From Sphingomonas sp. PAMC26645 (GTDB lineage Bacteria; Pseudomonadota; Alphaproteobacteria; Sphingomonadales; Sphingomonadaceae), in contig NZ_CP039249.1 of the NCBI RefSeq assembly GCF_004795835.1, forward strand, positions 3,385,001 through 3,449,000: a stretch of 64,000 nucleotides of DNA, in the 5' to 3' direction. The notes under the pieces were generated by a model. The model was not told the DNA's origin, made no database searches, and worked only from the letters and a program-made list of their open reading frames with translations. Below, one piece after another: positions 8,900 to 18,068 of the stretch. Position numbers and translations under genes: made by a program. Position 1 is the first letter of the stretch; every line of letters starts with the position of its first letter.

Positions 8900-9805
8900 A
8901 TGGCGAAGACACTCACCCATCTGGAACGGCTCGAGGCGGAGGCGATCCACATCCTGCGCGAAGTCGTCGCCGAGGCCGACAAGCCGGTGATGCTGTATTC
9001 GGTCGGCAAGGATTCGGCAGTGATGCTGCACCTCGCGCGCAAGGCTTTTTACCCCTCGCCCCCGCCCTTCCCGCTGCTGCATGTCGATACGACCTGGAAA
9101 TTCCAGGAGATGTACAAGTTGCGCGACCGGATGGCGGCGGAAGGCGGCATGGAACTGCTCGTCTACCAGAACCCGGAAGCCGCCGGGCGCGGGATCAATC
9201 CGTTCGATCACGGTGCACTCCACACCGACATGTGGAAGACCGAGGGGCTGAAGCAGGCGCTCAACCTCCACGGGTTCGACGCGGCGTTCGGTGGCGCGCG
9301 GCGCGACGAGGAAAAATCGCGCGCGAAGGAACGCATCATCTCGTTCCGTACCGCAACGCATGGCTGGGATCCGAAGAACCAGCGCCCCGAATTGTGGAAC
9401 CTCTACAACGCCCGCAAATCGAAGGGCGAGAGCATCCGGGTGTTCCCGATCTCGAACTGGACCGAGCTCGACGTCTGGCAATATATCCAACTCAACGACG
9501 TGCCGATCGTGCCGCTCTATTACGCGGGCGTTCGCCCCACGGTCGAGCGCGACGGCATGCTCCTGATGGTCGACGACGACCGCTTCCGCCTCGAACCCGG
9601 TGAGGTGCCCGTCGATCGATCGATCCGTTTCCGTACGCTCGGCTGCTATCCGCTGACGGGTGCCGTCGAGAGTACGGCCTCGACGCTGTCCGAGATCATC
9701 CAGGAGACGCTGTTGACCACGACCAGCGAGCGCCAGGGCCGCGCGATCGACAAGGATTCCGGCGGCGCGGGCATGGAGAAGAAGAAGCAGGAGGGGTATT
9801 TCTGA
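8900..9805 (+). CDS. cysD: Sulfate adenylyltransferase subunit 2
   Basis: A 301-residue PP-loop ATP pyrophosphatase that makes APS from ATP and sulfate together with CysN. The PP-loop is [14 protein letters not shown]. Other conserved segments are [30 protein letters not shown] and [14 protein letters not shown], with the expected C-terminal tail ending [11 protein letters not shown] 8900 has GGAGA upstream. The stop overlaps the cysNC start by one base, so the two are translationally coupled. This is the first gene of the sulfate activation operon. Confidence 0.97.
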   Translation: MAKTLTHLERLEAEAIHILREVVAEADKPVMLYSVGKDSAVMLHLARKAFYPSPPPFPLLHVDTTWKFQEMYKLRDRMAAEGGMELLVYQNPEAAGRGINPFDHGALHTDMWKTEGLKQALNLHGFDAAFGGARRDEEKSRAKERIISFRTATHGWDPKNQRPELWNLYNARKSKGESIRVFPISNWTELDVWQYIQLNDVPIVPLYYAGVRPTVERDGMLLMVDDDRFRLEPGEVPVDRSIRFRTLGCYPLTGAVESTASTLSEIIQETLLTTTSERQGRAIDKDSGGAGMEKKKQEGYF

Positions 9806-11742
9806 TGAGCGACATCGCAATCCAGGAATCGGCCTATCAGACCGAGGCGCTGATCGCCGAGGATATCGACGCGTATCTCGATCAGCATCGCAACAAGACG
9901 ATGCTGCGCTTCATCACCTGCGGTTCGGTCGATGACGGCAAGTCGACGCTGATCGGCCGGCTGCTCTATGATTCCAAGATGATCTTCGAGGATCAGCTTG
10001 CCGCCCTTGAGGCGGACAGCAAGCGGGTCGGCACGCAAGGTGGCGAAATCGACTTCGCGCTGCTCGTCGACGGGCTCGCCGCCGAGCGCGAACAGGGCAT
10101 CACGATCGACGTCGCCTATCGCTTTTTCTCGACCGAAAAGCGCAAGTTCATCGTCGCCGACACCCCCGGCCACGAGCAATATACCCGCAACATGGTGACC
10201 GGCGCCTCGACCGCCGACCTCGCCGTGATCCTGGTCGACGCGCGCAAGGGCGTGCTGACGCAGACCAAGCGCCACAGCTATCTGGCCCACCTGATCGGCA
10301 TCCGGAACCTCGTGCTCGCGGTCAACAAGATGGACCTGATCGGCTACGACCAGGCGCGCTACGACGAGATCGTCGCGGACTATGCGGCGTTCGCAAAGAG
10401 CATCGGCATTACCGCGTTCACGCCGATGCCGATCTCGGGCTTCAAGGGCGACAACATCTCCCTCAGGTCCGAAACCATGCCCTGGTATTCCGGTCCGACG
10501 TTGATGGAGCATCTCGAAGCCGTCGACGTCGATGTCGACGACGACCAGGCCAAGCCGTTCCGCATGAGCGTGCAGTGGGTCAACCGCCCCAACCTCGATT
10601 TCCGGGGTTTCTCGGGCCAGATCGCGGCCGGTACGGTCAAGCCGGGCGACGCGATCCGTGTGCTGCCCGGCGGCAAAACCTCGACGATCAGCCGGATCAC
10701 GACGCTCGACGGCGACCTCGACGAGGCGGTCGCGGGGCAGTCGGTCACGCTATCGTTCACCGACGAGATCGACTGCTCGCGCGGCAACGTCATCGCGGCG
10801 TCGGACGCGCCGCCCGAAACCGCCGACCAGTTCGAGACGACGATCGTCTGGATGGACGACGAACCGCTGATCGTCGGCCGCTCCTATTGGTTGAAACTCG
10901 GCACGCAGATGGTGTCGGCGACGGTGCGCGAGCCGAAATATCAGGTCAACGTCAACACGATGGAACGGCTTGCGACGAAGACGCTGGAGCTGAACGCGAT
11001 CGGCGTCGCGGAAATCACGACGGACCGCGCGATCGTGTTCGAGGCCTATGCGCAGGAGGGAGCGGCGCCGAACAAGGTGCTCGGCGGGTTCATCCTGATC
11101 GACAAGATCACCAATGCGACCGTCGCGGCGGGGATGGTCCATTTCAGCCTGCGTCGCTCGCAGAACGTCCATTGGCAGGCGACCGACATCGGCCGCGAGG
11201 CGCATGCCGGGCTGAAGAACCAGAAACAGGCGGTGCTGTGGTTCACCGGGTTGTCGGGTGCGGGCAAGTCGACGATCGCCAACGAGGTCGAGAAGCAACT
11301 CAACCTAATGAACCGGCACACCTTCCTGCTCGACGGCGACAACATCCGCCACGGGCTGAACAAGGATCTGGGCTTCACCGAGGCGGACCGGATCGAGAAT
11401 ATCCGGCGCGTCGGCGAGGTCGCCAAGCTGATGGCGGACGCCGGGCTGATCGTGCTCACCGCGTTCATCTCGCCGTTCCGTGCCGAGCGCGACATGGTGC
11501 GCGCGATGCTGCCGGCGGACGAGTTCATCGAGATCTTCGTCGACACGCCGCTCGATGTGGCGGAAGGTCGCGACGTGAAGGGTCTCTACAAGAAAGCACG
11601 GGCAGGCGATTTGAAGAACTTTACCGGGGTCGACAGCCCTTACGAGGCGCCGCTGAACGCGGAGATCCGAGTCAACACGGTCGAGATGACACCGGCCGAA
11701 GCCGCCGCGTTCATCGTCCGCCAGATCATGCCGCTCAAGTGA
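9805..11742 (+). CDS. cysNC: Bifunctional sulfate adenylyltransferase subunit 1 / adenylylsulfate kinase
   Basis: A 645-residue fusion. Residues 25-450 are the GTPase CysN, with P-loop [15 protein letters not shown], switch [11 protein letters not shown] and NKMD. From about residue 460 the CysC kinase follows, with Walker [34 protein letters not shown] and the PAPS-site segment. It drives APS synthesis with GTP and then phosphorylates APS to PAPS. The fusion is common in alphaproteobacteria. It is coupled to cysD upstream and followed after 5 bp by cysQ. Confidence 0.97.
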   Translation: MSDIAIQESAYQTEALIAEDIDAYLDQHRNKTMLRFITCGSVDDGKSTLIGRLLYDSKMIFEDQLAALEADSKRVGTQGGEIDFALLVDGLAAEREQGITIDVAYRFFSTEKRKFIVADTPGHEQYTRNMVTGASTADLAVILVDARKGVLTQTKRHSYLAHLIGIRNLVLAVNKMDLIGYDQARYDEIVADYAAFAKSIGITAFTPMPISGFKGDNISLRSETMPWYSGPTLMEHLEAVDVDVDDDQAKPFRMSVQWVNRPNLDFRGFSGQIAAGTVKPGDAIRVLPGGKTSTISRITTLDGDLDEAVAGQSVTLSFTDEIDCSRGNVIAASDAPPETADQFETTIVWMDDEPLIVGRSYWLKLGTQMVSATVREPKYQVNVNTMERLATKTLELNAIGVAEITTDRAIVFEAYAQEGAAPNKVLGGFILIDKITNATVAAGMVHFSLRRSQNVHWQATDIGREAHAGLKNQKQAVLWFTGLSGAGKSTIANEVEKQLNLMNRHTFLLDGDNIRHGLNKDLGFTEADRIENIRRVGEVAKLMADAGLIVLTAFISPFRAERDMVRAMLPADEFIEIFVDTPLDVAEGRDVKGLYKKARAGDLKNFTGVDSPYEAPLNAEIRVNTVEMTPAEAAAFIVRQIMPLK

Positions 11743-11747
11743 GCCCC

Positions 11748-12503
11748 ATGACCAACACCGTCATCGAAAGCGACGTCCGTCTCGCCGAACGCCTCGCCAC
11801 CGAGGCAGGCGAGATATTGCTCGCGTTGCAGAAAAGCAGCGGGCTGACGGGCAAGGACCTTGGCAAGGCGGGCGACGAGCAGGCCAATACCTTCCTCATG
11901 CGGATGCTGCGCACGGCGCGGCCCGACGACGCGATCCTGTCCGAGGAAGAGAAGGATACGGGCGATCGGTGTTCGGTGCGCCGCGCGTGGATCGTCGATC
12001 CGCTCGACGGCACGCGCGAATATGGCGAAGGGCGGACCGACTGGGCGGTGCACGTCGCGCTTGCAATCGAGGGTGTGGCCGTCGTGGGCGCTGTGGCGCT
12101 GCCCGGGCTCGGGATGACGCTTACCTCGGGTGCGCCGAAGCCGCTGGAACCCGCGGGCAACCCGCTTCGCATGCTGGTCAGCCGCAGCCGGCCTGCACGC
12201 GAAGCGATGGCGGTCGCCGAGACGTTGGGGGCGACGCTCGTGCCGATGGGCTCGGCAGGCGCGAAGGCAATGGCAGTGGTCCGCGGCCAGGCGGACATCT
12301 ATCTCCACACCGGCGGGCAATATGAGTGGGACAATTGCGCACCGATCGCGGTCGCACAGGCAGCCGGGCTGCATGTCAGCCGCGTCGATGGGTCACCGCT
12401 CGTCTATAATTGCGCCGATCCGTATCTGCCCGACCTGCTGATCTGTCGGATGGAGCTGGCGGGGCAAGTGCTCGACCTGGTGAAGGCGTTGCCGCCCGCC
12501 TGA
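11748..12503 (+). CDS. cysQ: 3'(2'),5'-bisphosphate nucleotidase
   Basis: A 251-residue inositol-monophosphatase-fold enzyme that hydrolyses PAP (3'-phosphoadenosine 5'-phosphate) and recycles the by-product of PAPS use. Metal-site motifs are visible: EEEKD, WIVDPLDGTREY (the DPxDGT box) and QYEWDNCAPIAVAQAAG near the C-terminus. It starts 5 bp after cysNC on the same strand and clearly belongs to the operon, which fits PAP removal. Confidence 0.94.
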   Translation: MTNTVIESDVRLAERLATEAGEILLALQKSSGLTGKDLGKAGDEQANTFLMRMLRTARPDDAILSEEEKDTGDRCSVRRAWIVDPLDGTREYGEGRTDWAVHVALAIEGVAVVGAVALPGLGMTLTSGAPKPLEPAGNPLRMLVSRSRPAREAMAVAETLGATLVPMGSAGAKAMAVVRGQADIYLHTGGQYEWDNCAPIAVAQAAGLHVSRVDGSPLVYNCADPYLPDLLICRMELAGQVLDLVKALPPA

Positions 12504-12516
12504 ACGGCGGACGATA

Positions 12517-12774
12517 TCAGCCGTCGCAGGCCACCAGCTCGACGAACTCGAAGTCATAGCGCTGCCACCCACGTTGCGCCGCGGCCTCGGCAAGTGCGTT
12601 GCGCTTCTTCTTCGCCTCGACGAGCAACTTGGTGTGGCCCCAGAAGATTTCGGTCTTGCCGTTGGCCAGCACCGCGACGATCCGCCAATAATGCGTGAAC
12701 GGCGTCGCGGTCGGGCCGATCGTCTTCACATACCCGTCGGGCAGCGTCGCGGTGAGGTAGCGTTTCTTGGCCAT
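12517..12774 (-). CDS. Conserved small protein, function unknown
   Basis: An 85-residue basic protein (MAKKRYLTATLPDGYVK...). The central segment reads FTHYWRIVAVLANGKTEIFWGHT and is followed by a lysine-rich helix and a short acidic end. It has no signal peptide or membrane span. The balanced composition suggests a genuine coding frame. I do not recognise a named family. It is convergent with cysQ (13 bp apart) and lies downstream of the aldo/keto reductase on the same strand. Confidence 0.65.
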   Translation of the reverse strand: MAKKRYLTATLPDGYVKTIGPTATPFTHYWRIVAVLANGKTEIFWGHTKLLVEAKKKRNALAEAAAQRGWQRYDFEFVELVACDG

Positions 12775-12813
12775 GACGCTGCGTTAGCCGTCCGCGCGAT
12801 CGGACGGAAATGC

Positions 12814-13695
12814 TTAGTCGAGTGCAGCGTCCATGCCGATCCGGTCGAGCGTGGCGATCGCGTCGGCAGGCAACACGATGTCCCCCGCCGCCAAATTCTC
12901 GTGCAGATGACCGACCGACGACGTGCCGGGGATCAGCAGGATGTTCGGCGAACGCTGCAACAGCCACGCGAGCGCGACCTGCATCGGCGTCGCGTCCAGG
13001 TCCCGCGCGACGTCCGACAGCGCGGTCGACTGCAACGGCGAGAACCCACCGAGCGGGAAGAACGGGACATACGCGATCCCCGCCTCCGCCAGATCGTCGA
13101 TCAGCGCGTCGTCGTCACGGTGCGCGAGATTATACTGGTTCTGCACGCAGGCGATCGTCGCCATCGCGCGCCCTTCCGCGACCTGCGTCGGCGTGACGTT
13201 GCTGAGCCCGATATGACGGACCAACCCCTGCCGCTGGAGATCGACGAGCGTCGCGAGCGGCTCGGCGATCGAGCCCTCGGCGGGTCCATGCGCATCGAAC
13301 ATCGCGCGCAGATTGACGATATCGAGCGTCTCCAACCCCAGGTTGCGGAGATTATCGTGCACCGCGCTGGTCAGGTCCGCCGCCGAGAAAGCAGGATCCC
13401 ATGAGCCTTCAGGTCCCCGCCGCGCACCGATCTTCGTGACGATCATGAGGTCGTCTGGATATGGGTGCAGTGCCTCGCGGATCAGGCGATTGGTGACGTG
13501 GGGGCCGTAGAAGTCGCTCGTGTCGATATGGTCCACGCCGGCCGCGACCGCCGCACGCAAGACCGCAATCGCCGCGTCGTGATCCTTGGGCGGCCCGAAC
13601 ACGCCGGGGCCGGCGAGCTGCATGGCACCGTAGCCGAGACGGTTGACGGTGCGGCCTGCGAGCGGGGCGGTAATGGTAATGTCGTGCGTGGTCAT
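12814..13695 (-). CDS. YdbC-like aldo/keto reductase
   Basis: A 293-residue NADPH-dependent TIM-barrel reductase. It closely follows E. coli YdbC as I recall it: VNRLGYGAMQLAGPGVFGPP, HIDTSDFYGPHVTNRLIREAL, VTKIGARRG, GLSNVTPTQVAEGR, YVPFFPLGGF and LLQRSPNILLIPGTSSV. The Asp, Tyr and Lys of the catalytic tetrad are present. At the usual His position (LHR... in other AKRs) the sequence reads IVNLRAMF, as in YdbC. YdbC relatives reduce pyridoxal. ATG 13695 was chosen from homology; a longer frame to 13791 would run to the LysR start. It is divergent from a LysR gene, probably its regulator. Confidence 0.92.
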   Translation of the reverse strand: MTTHDITITAPLAGRTVNRLGYGAMQLAGPGVFGPPKDHDAAIAVLRAAVAAGVDHIDTSDFYGPHVTNRLIREALHPYPDDLMIVTKIGARRGPEGSWDPAFSAADLTSAVHDNLRNLGLETLDIVNLRAMFDAHGPAEGSIAEPLATLVDLQRQGLVRHIGLSNVTPTQVAEGRAMATIACVQNQYNLAHRDDDALIDDLAEAGIAYVPFFPLGGFSPLQSTALSDVARDLDATPMQVALAWLLQRSPNILLIPGTSSVGHLHENLAAGDIVLPADAIATLDRIGMDAALD

Positions 13696-13790
13696 GATCC
13701 GGTCCTTTCGAAGTGTGACCTTCATATGGACCGCGTTGGCTGTTACGATAACGCGGCAGTATCGGCACGGGCTGTACGGGAGCACGCACA
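13696..13790. promoter_or_regulatory. Divergent control region between aldo/keto reductase and LysR genes
   Basis: This 95-bp intergenic region must hold both promoters and the LysR site. It contains CGTTGGCTGTTACGATAACG, with GTTACGATAAC a near-palindrome (CGTTA-CGA-TAACG at 13741-13753), a plausible LysR half-site arrangement. Confidence 0.4.
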
Positions 13791-14699
13791 ATGGCAGTGG
13801 ATGCAGGCGATCTCTCCGCGTTCGTGACCGTCGCGCGGGCGGGCGGCTTTAGGGATGGCGCACGGATCAGCGGCGGCAGTGCGTCGGGGCTGAGCGAAGC
13901 GGTTCGCCGACTGGAGGCGCGGCTCGGCGTACGGTTGCTCAACCGGACGACGCGGAGCGTGGCGCCGACCGAGGCCGGTGCGCGCCTGCTCGACCGGCTC
14001 GGGCCTGCGCTTGCCGAAGTCGAGGCGGCGCTGGATGTCGTCAACGGCTATCGCGATTTGCCCGCGGGACCGTTGCGGCTGAACGTGCCGGTCAGCGCCG
14101 CGCGGCTGGTCCTGCCCGCGATCGTACCGGCGTTCCTCGCCGCCTACCCCGATATCCGGTTGGAGGTGATCGCCGAGGACAGCTTCGTCGACATGCTCGC
14201 GGCGGGGTGCGATGCCGGCATCCGCTACGACGAACGGCTCGAACTGGACATGATCGCGGTGCCGATCGGCCCGCGCGAGCAACGCTTTGCGACGGCGGCG
14301 TCCCCCGACTATCTCGCGCGTCGCGGCACGCCAGTGCATCCCCGCGACCTGCTCGACCACGCGTGTATCCGCGGCCAGTTCTCAAGCGGCTCGATGATGC
14401 CCTGGGAGTTCGAGCGCGACGGCGAGATCGTCAAGGTCGAGCCCGGCGGACCGCTGATCGTCCGCGTCGGCGCGGCCACCGATCTCGCAGTCGATGCAGC
14501 GCTGGCGGGAACCGGCATCATCCATTTGTTCGAGGATTGGCTGAAGCCGCATCTCGACAGCGGTGCGCTAGTGCCGGCGCTGGAACCGTGGTGGCAGCGC
14601 TTCTCGGGTCCGTTCCTCTATTATTCGGGACGGCGCTATCTGCCGGCGCCACTGCGCGCGTTCATCGATTTCGTTGCAGCCAGGCGCTCCGAGAAATGA
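13791..14699 (+). CDS. LysR-family transcriptional regulator
   Basis: A 302-residue protein. The N-terminal winged helix spans residues 5-65 (DLSAFVTVARAGGF, GLSEAVRRLEARLGVRLLNRTTRSVAPTEAG). A substrate-binding domain of the PBP2_CrgA type follows, with LPAGPLRLNVPVSAARLVLPA, DAGIRYDERLELDMIAVPIG and a typical C-terminus ending in PAPLRAFIDF. Such regulators usually control the divergent gene, here the YdbC-like reductase, in response to an unknown small molecule. Confidence 0.93.
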   Translation: MAVDAGDLSAFVTVARAGGFRDGARISGGSASGLSEAVRRLEARLGVRLLNRTTRSVAPTEAGARLLDRLGPALAEVEAALDVVNGYRDLPAGPLRLNVPVSAARLVLPAIVPAFLAAYPDIRLEVIAEDSFVDMLAAGCDAGIRYDERLELDMIAVPIGPREQRFATAASPDYLARRGTPVHPRDLLDHACIRGQFSSGSMMPWEFERDGEIVKVEPGGPLIVRVGAATDLAVDAALAGTGIIHLFEDWLKPHLDSGALVPALEPWWQRFSGPFLYYSGRRYLPAPLRAFIDFVAARRSEK

Positions 14700-14757
14700 C
14701 TCACGTCGGACCGTCCGCGGAAATATCTCGAACACACTTACGCGGCAGGACCGGCGG

Positions 14758-15480
14758 ATGATCCCACGTCCCGTGCCCGACCTTGCGAAACCCGTGCTGC
14801 TGGTGGTCGATGACGACCACATGATCCGCACGCTGCTGGCGGAGAGTCTCGGCATGCATGGCTATCAGATCGAGACCGCGACGAATGCGCAGGAGATGGA
14901 CGGTGTGCTGGCACGGTGTGCGGTGTCGCTGATCCTGCTCGACGTGATGATGCCCGGTGAGGACGGCCTGTCGGTGTGCCGTCGGCTGGCGCGGACGGGT
15001 GCGCCGCCGGTGGTGATGCTGAGCGCGCTGGGCGATGAGCCCGACCGGATCCTGGGGCTGGAGATCGGTGCGAGCCATTATCTGTCCAAACCGTGCAGCC
15101 CGCGCGAGATTTTGGCGACGGTGCGCGCCGCTTTGCGGGCACGCGAGATGCACGATGCAGGCGACAGCCGGGCGTTCGGGTTCCTCGGCTGGCGCGTCGA
15201 TTTCGCGGCGCACGAGCTGTTCGATCCCGACGGCACGCTGATCGACCTGACCGACGGCGAGTTCGCAGTGTTGCGCGCGTTCGTCGAGCGACCACGGCGG
15301 GTGCTGGCGCGCGATGCGTTGCTGGAGGCGGCGCGAGGGCCGGACACCGACGCGTTCGATCGCGCGATCGACGTGCAGGTCAGCCGCTTGCGCCGCAAGC
15401 TGCGCTCGCACGACGACGAGATCATCCGGACGATCCGCAACGAGGGCTATTTCTTCGTTCCCCGCGTGGTGCGCCTGTGA
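14758..15480 (+). CDS. OmpR/PhoB-family response regulator
   Basis: A 240-residue regulator. The receiver domain has the acidic pocket VVDDDH, phospho-acceptor Asp62 in LILLDVMMPGEDG and the conserved Lys111 in YLSKPCSP. A C-terminal winged helix (DLTDGEFAVLRAFVERPRRVL, VQVSRLRRKL, IRTIRNEGYFF) binds DNA. The start ATG 14758 fits the usual length. The stop codon overlaps the start of the histidine kinase (TGATG), so the pair is translationally coupled. Confidence 0.94.
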   Translation: MIPRPVPDLAKPVLLVVDDDHMIRTLLAESLGMHGYQIETATNAQEMDGVLARCAVSLILLDVMMPGEDGLSVCRRLARTGAPPVVMLSALGDEPDRILGLEIGASHYLSKPCSPREILATVRAALRAREMHDAGDSRAFGFLGWRVDFAAHELFDPDGTLIDLTDGEFAVLRAFVERPRRVLARDALLEAARGPDTDAFDRAIDVQVSRLRRKLRSHDDEIIRTIRNEGYFFVPRVVRL

Positions 15481-16859
15481 TGCTCGACCCAACGGCCAGA
15501 GTCGCCAGGATCGACCAGCCGATCCGGCGCACCCCTCAGCGGTCATGGCCGATGTTCCTGCGCATCTTCGTGCTGGGGCTGACGACCGTGCTGCTGGTCC
15601 AAATCCTGAACTTCGCGATCGTGTTGCTGATGCCGCCACCGCGGCCGCAGATCTTCACGGCCAACCGCGTCGCTGCGGTCGCGCGGACAGGGCGCGATCC
15701 GACCGGGCAGCTCAAGGTCGAGATTGCCACCGGCCCACCCCACCTGACCGACAATCCGCGCGACGCTAGGCTCGCCGAATCGATCGCCGCCGATCTGGGA
15801 CTGGCGCGAACCAAGGTGACCGTCGAGACCGAGCGGTCGGCGATGCCGCTGTTCGCGGGCGCACTCCGGCCGCCGCTGCCGCTCGGCATGGGCCGTTCGG
15901 GGCATCTGCCGCAATCGTTCGACAATGCGCTGTTCGGCCCGTTCGTCGTGTCGATCGAAACGCCGAACGGGCGTTGGCGCGTGATCCGGCCGACGCACAC
16001 CACGATCGGCCCCTGGCGGATGCGGATCGTGCTGTGGTTCCTGGTTGCGATGGTGGTCGCCGCGGCGGTGGCGTGGGTGATGGCACGGCGTGTGGTAAAG
16101 CCGATCGCGCTGTTCGCCGCCGCCGCCGAGCGTCTCGGACGGGATCCGCGCGCCGAACCGCTGCCGATCGTCGGCCCTCCCGAGATCGCTGAGGCGGCGA
16201 CCGCGTTCAACCTGATGCAGGAGCGGTTGAACCGCTATGTCGAGGATCGGACGACCCTAATCGCCGCGGTTGCGCATGATCTGCGGACGCCGTTGATGCG
16301 GTTGTCGCTGCGGCTGGAAAAGGCGCCTGAGGATATCCGTGCGGCAAGCGAGGGCGACATCCAGGAGATGAGCGAGCGGATCGGTTCGGCGATGGCATTC
16401 GTCCGCGACATGACCCGGCACGTCCGCCGCCAGCGGCTCGATCTCCGGTCGCTGGCCGAAAGCGTCGCGGATGACTTTGCCGATCGCGGCGATGCGGTGG
16501 CGTTGCATCCGGGCGACCCGCTCGCGCTGGAGGGCGATGCGCCGTCGTTGAAGGCGCTGATCGCGAACCTGGTCGGCAACGCGGTCAAATATGCCGGCCA
16601 TGCCGAAGTGGAGGTGCGCCGCGAAGGTGGCGTGGCGATCGTCGAGGTGTGCGACTCTGGACCGGGCATGGCGCCAGCGGATCTTGCCCGCGCGTTCGAG
16701 CCGTTCTTCCGTGCCGAGCAATCGCGCAACCGCGATACCGGCGGCAGCGGGCTTGGTCTGGCCAGCGTCCGCGCGGTGGCGCGCGCGCACGGCGGCGATG
16801 CGACGATCGAGAACCGCCCCGGCGTCGGGTTGCTCGCGCGGGTGACGTTGCCGATCTGA
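15480..16859 (+). CDS. EnvZ-type membrane sensor histidine kinase
   Basis: A 459-residue kinase with a first membrane segment at about residues 25-48. A periplasmic domain of about 130 residues, rich in Arg and Pro, follows, then a second membrane segment (VLWFLVAMVVAAAVAWVMA). A HAMP linker leads into the acceptor box AAVAHDLRTPLMRLSLRLE and the ATPase boxes LVGNAVKYA, CDSGPGMAP and GGSGLGLASVRAVARAHGG. It is partner to the overlapping response regulator. An EF-hand lipoprotein gene follows 77 bp downstream and may be regulated by, or sensed with, this pair (inference). Confidence 0.93.
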   Translation: MLDPTARVARIDQPIRRTPQRSWPMFLRIFVLGLTTVLLVQILNFAIVLLMPPPRPQIFTANRVAAVARTGRDPTGQLKVEIATGPPHLTDNPRDARLAESIAADLGLARTKVTVETERSAMPLFAGALRPPLPLGMGRSGHLPQSFDNALFGPFVVSIETPNGRWRVIRPTHTTIGPWRMRIVLWFLVAMVVAAAVAWVMARRVVKPIALFAAAAERLGRDPRAEPLPIVGPPEIAEAATAFNLMQERLNRYVEDRTTLIAAVAHDLRTPLMRLSLRLEKAPEDIRAASEGDIQEMSERIGSAMAFVRDMTRHVRRQRLDLRSLAESVADDFADRGDAVALHPGDPLALEGDAPSLKALIANLVGNAVKYAGHAEVEVRREGGVAIVEVCDSGPGMAPADLARAFEPFFRAEQSRNRDTGGSGLGLASVRAVARAHGGDATIENRPGVGLLARVTLPI

Positions 16860-16936
16860 ACTGGGCCACGGTCAGCCGAAACATCGCGGCAACGATCGCC
16901 GTGTCAGACGAATATCACGGCATCTCGGGAGATTGC

Positions 16937-17671
16937 ATGCGTATCCTTTACTTCGGCCTCGTCGCCGCACTGGCCGGATGTGCCACGCAGACCCCGCGAC
17001 CGCATGGCGGACATGGTCCGGCGCATGGCCGCGGCCAGTTGTTCATCAGCCCGATGGGCGAACCCTTTCGCGCGTCGCTGAAGCCGGGCGCGGCGCAGGA
17101 TCTGTGGTTCGCGGGCGCAGATACCGATGGCGACGGGCGGATCACGCGGGCCGAATTCCAGCATGATGCCGCGCGTTTCTTCGCCGTGCTCGATCGCGGC
17201 AAGGACGGCGAGATCGATCCCGATGACATCGCTTACTACGAAAACGTCCTGGTCCCCGAGATCCGCGTGGCGTCTGGCGGACGTGGGCCAAGGTCCGAGG
17301 GTGGCGAGCGAGGCCGTGGCGGACGCGGACGCGGCGGTGGCGGTCGAGGCAGTGGCGGGTCCGGTGGCCAGGGCATGCAGTTCGGCAATGGCGACAGCAA
17401 GAAGAGCACCGCCACCGCCCATGAACGCATCGGCGCCGCGCGCTACGGCTTCTTCGACTTGCCGGAGCCGGTGATCGCCGCCGATGCGAACCTCAACCGC
17501 GGTATCGACGCGAGCGAGTTTGCCAAGGCTGCGGCAACGCGATTCGCCGCGCTCGACCGTAACCATGACGGCGCGCTGACCCACGGCGAACTCCCACGCG
17601 CGGGCGGCGAGACGTGGCGGAACGGCTCGGACGAACCGACCGCCCCGCCCCCGGAACGTCGCGACCCCTGA
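16937..17671 (+). CDS. EF-hand calcium-binding lipoprotein
   Basis: A 244-residue exported protein with a lipobox LAGC (Cys at about residue 14). Four EF-hand loops are visible in two pairs: DTDGDGRITRAEF with DRGKDGEIDPDDI, and DANLNRGIDASEF with DRNHDGALTHGEL. The pairs are joined by a low-complexity Gly/Arg linker (RGRGGRGRGGGGRGSGGSGG). The third loop is degenerate (DANLNRGID). It probably sits in the envelope and binds Ca2+. It lies directly downstream of a two-component system on the same strand. The EF-hands are certain; the role is unknown. Confidence 0.87.
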   Translation: MRILYFGLVAALAGCATQTPRPHGGHGPAHGRGQLFISPMGEPFRASLKPGAAQDLWFAGADTDGDGRITRAEFQHDAARFFAVLDRGKDGEIDPDDIAYYENVLVPEIRVASGGRGPRSEGGERGRGGRGRGGGGRGSGGSGGQGMQFGNGDSKKSTATAHERIGAARYGFFDLPEPVIAADANLNRGIDASEFAKAAATRFAALDRNHDGALTHGELPRAGGETWRNGSDEPTAPPPERRDP

Positions 17672-17691
17672 CGCTAAGGGCGGCGGTCGAA

Positions 17692-17868
17692 TCAGCCGAG
17701 CATGCCCGACACAATCCAGCGACGACTGACCGCGGACTTGACGATCGCCGCACCGCAACACCGGCAGGCGGAGCGCTGGATCGGCTCGCCCTTTACGTCG
17801 CGGTGCCGGGATCGCGGCATGTGGCGGCCGATCGCACAATTGCCGGGTCGTGATGGTTGAGCCTGCAT
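17692..17868 (-). CDS. Small cysteine/histidine-containing protein, possible zinc ribbon
   Basis: A 58-residue basic protein. A cysteine and histidine come early (NCAIGRHMPRSRH), and CRCCG follows later at about residues 36-40. That layout could bind one zinc ion. AAGGA lies 7 bp before ATG 17868. Similar short Cys-rich proteins are frequent in sphingomonads as I recall them, but no function is known. It is convergent with the EF-hand lipoprotein gene (20 bp apart). Confidence 0.6.
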   Translation of the reverse strand: MQAQPSRPGNCAIGRHMPRSRHRDVKGEPIQRSACRCCGAAIVKSAVSRRWIVSGMLG

Positions 17869-18068
17869 ACCGCGTCCTTCGTGCACCGGTCGTCGAATGA
17901 TCGAGCCGGCGGTGTGACAGGCGAAGTTTTCCGCGGTGTTTCGGCAGCCGCGCGTGACGGGGAATTCATGTAGCCAAGGCGGTGGTTTCGGCGTTCAGTG
18001 CGAAGTACCCCCCGCGGTGTCCTGGCGTCCGTTCCGGCGCGACGGCGGCGCGTCACTTGGAGCCGACC

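Noticed and set aside
10575..11747. A long upstream extension of the cysQ frame inside cysNC
   Set aside because: It is the out-of-frame shadow of cysNC. Homology to CysQ begins at ATG 11748.
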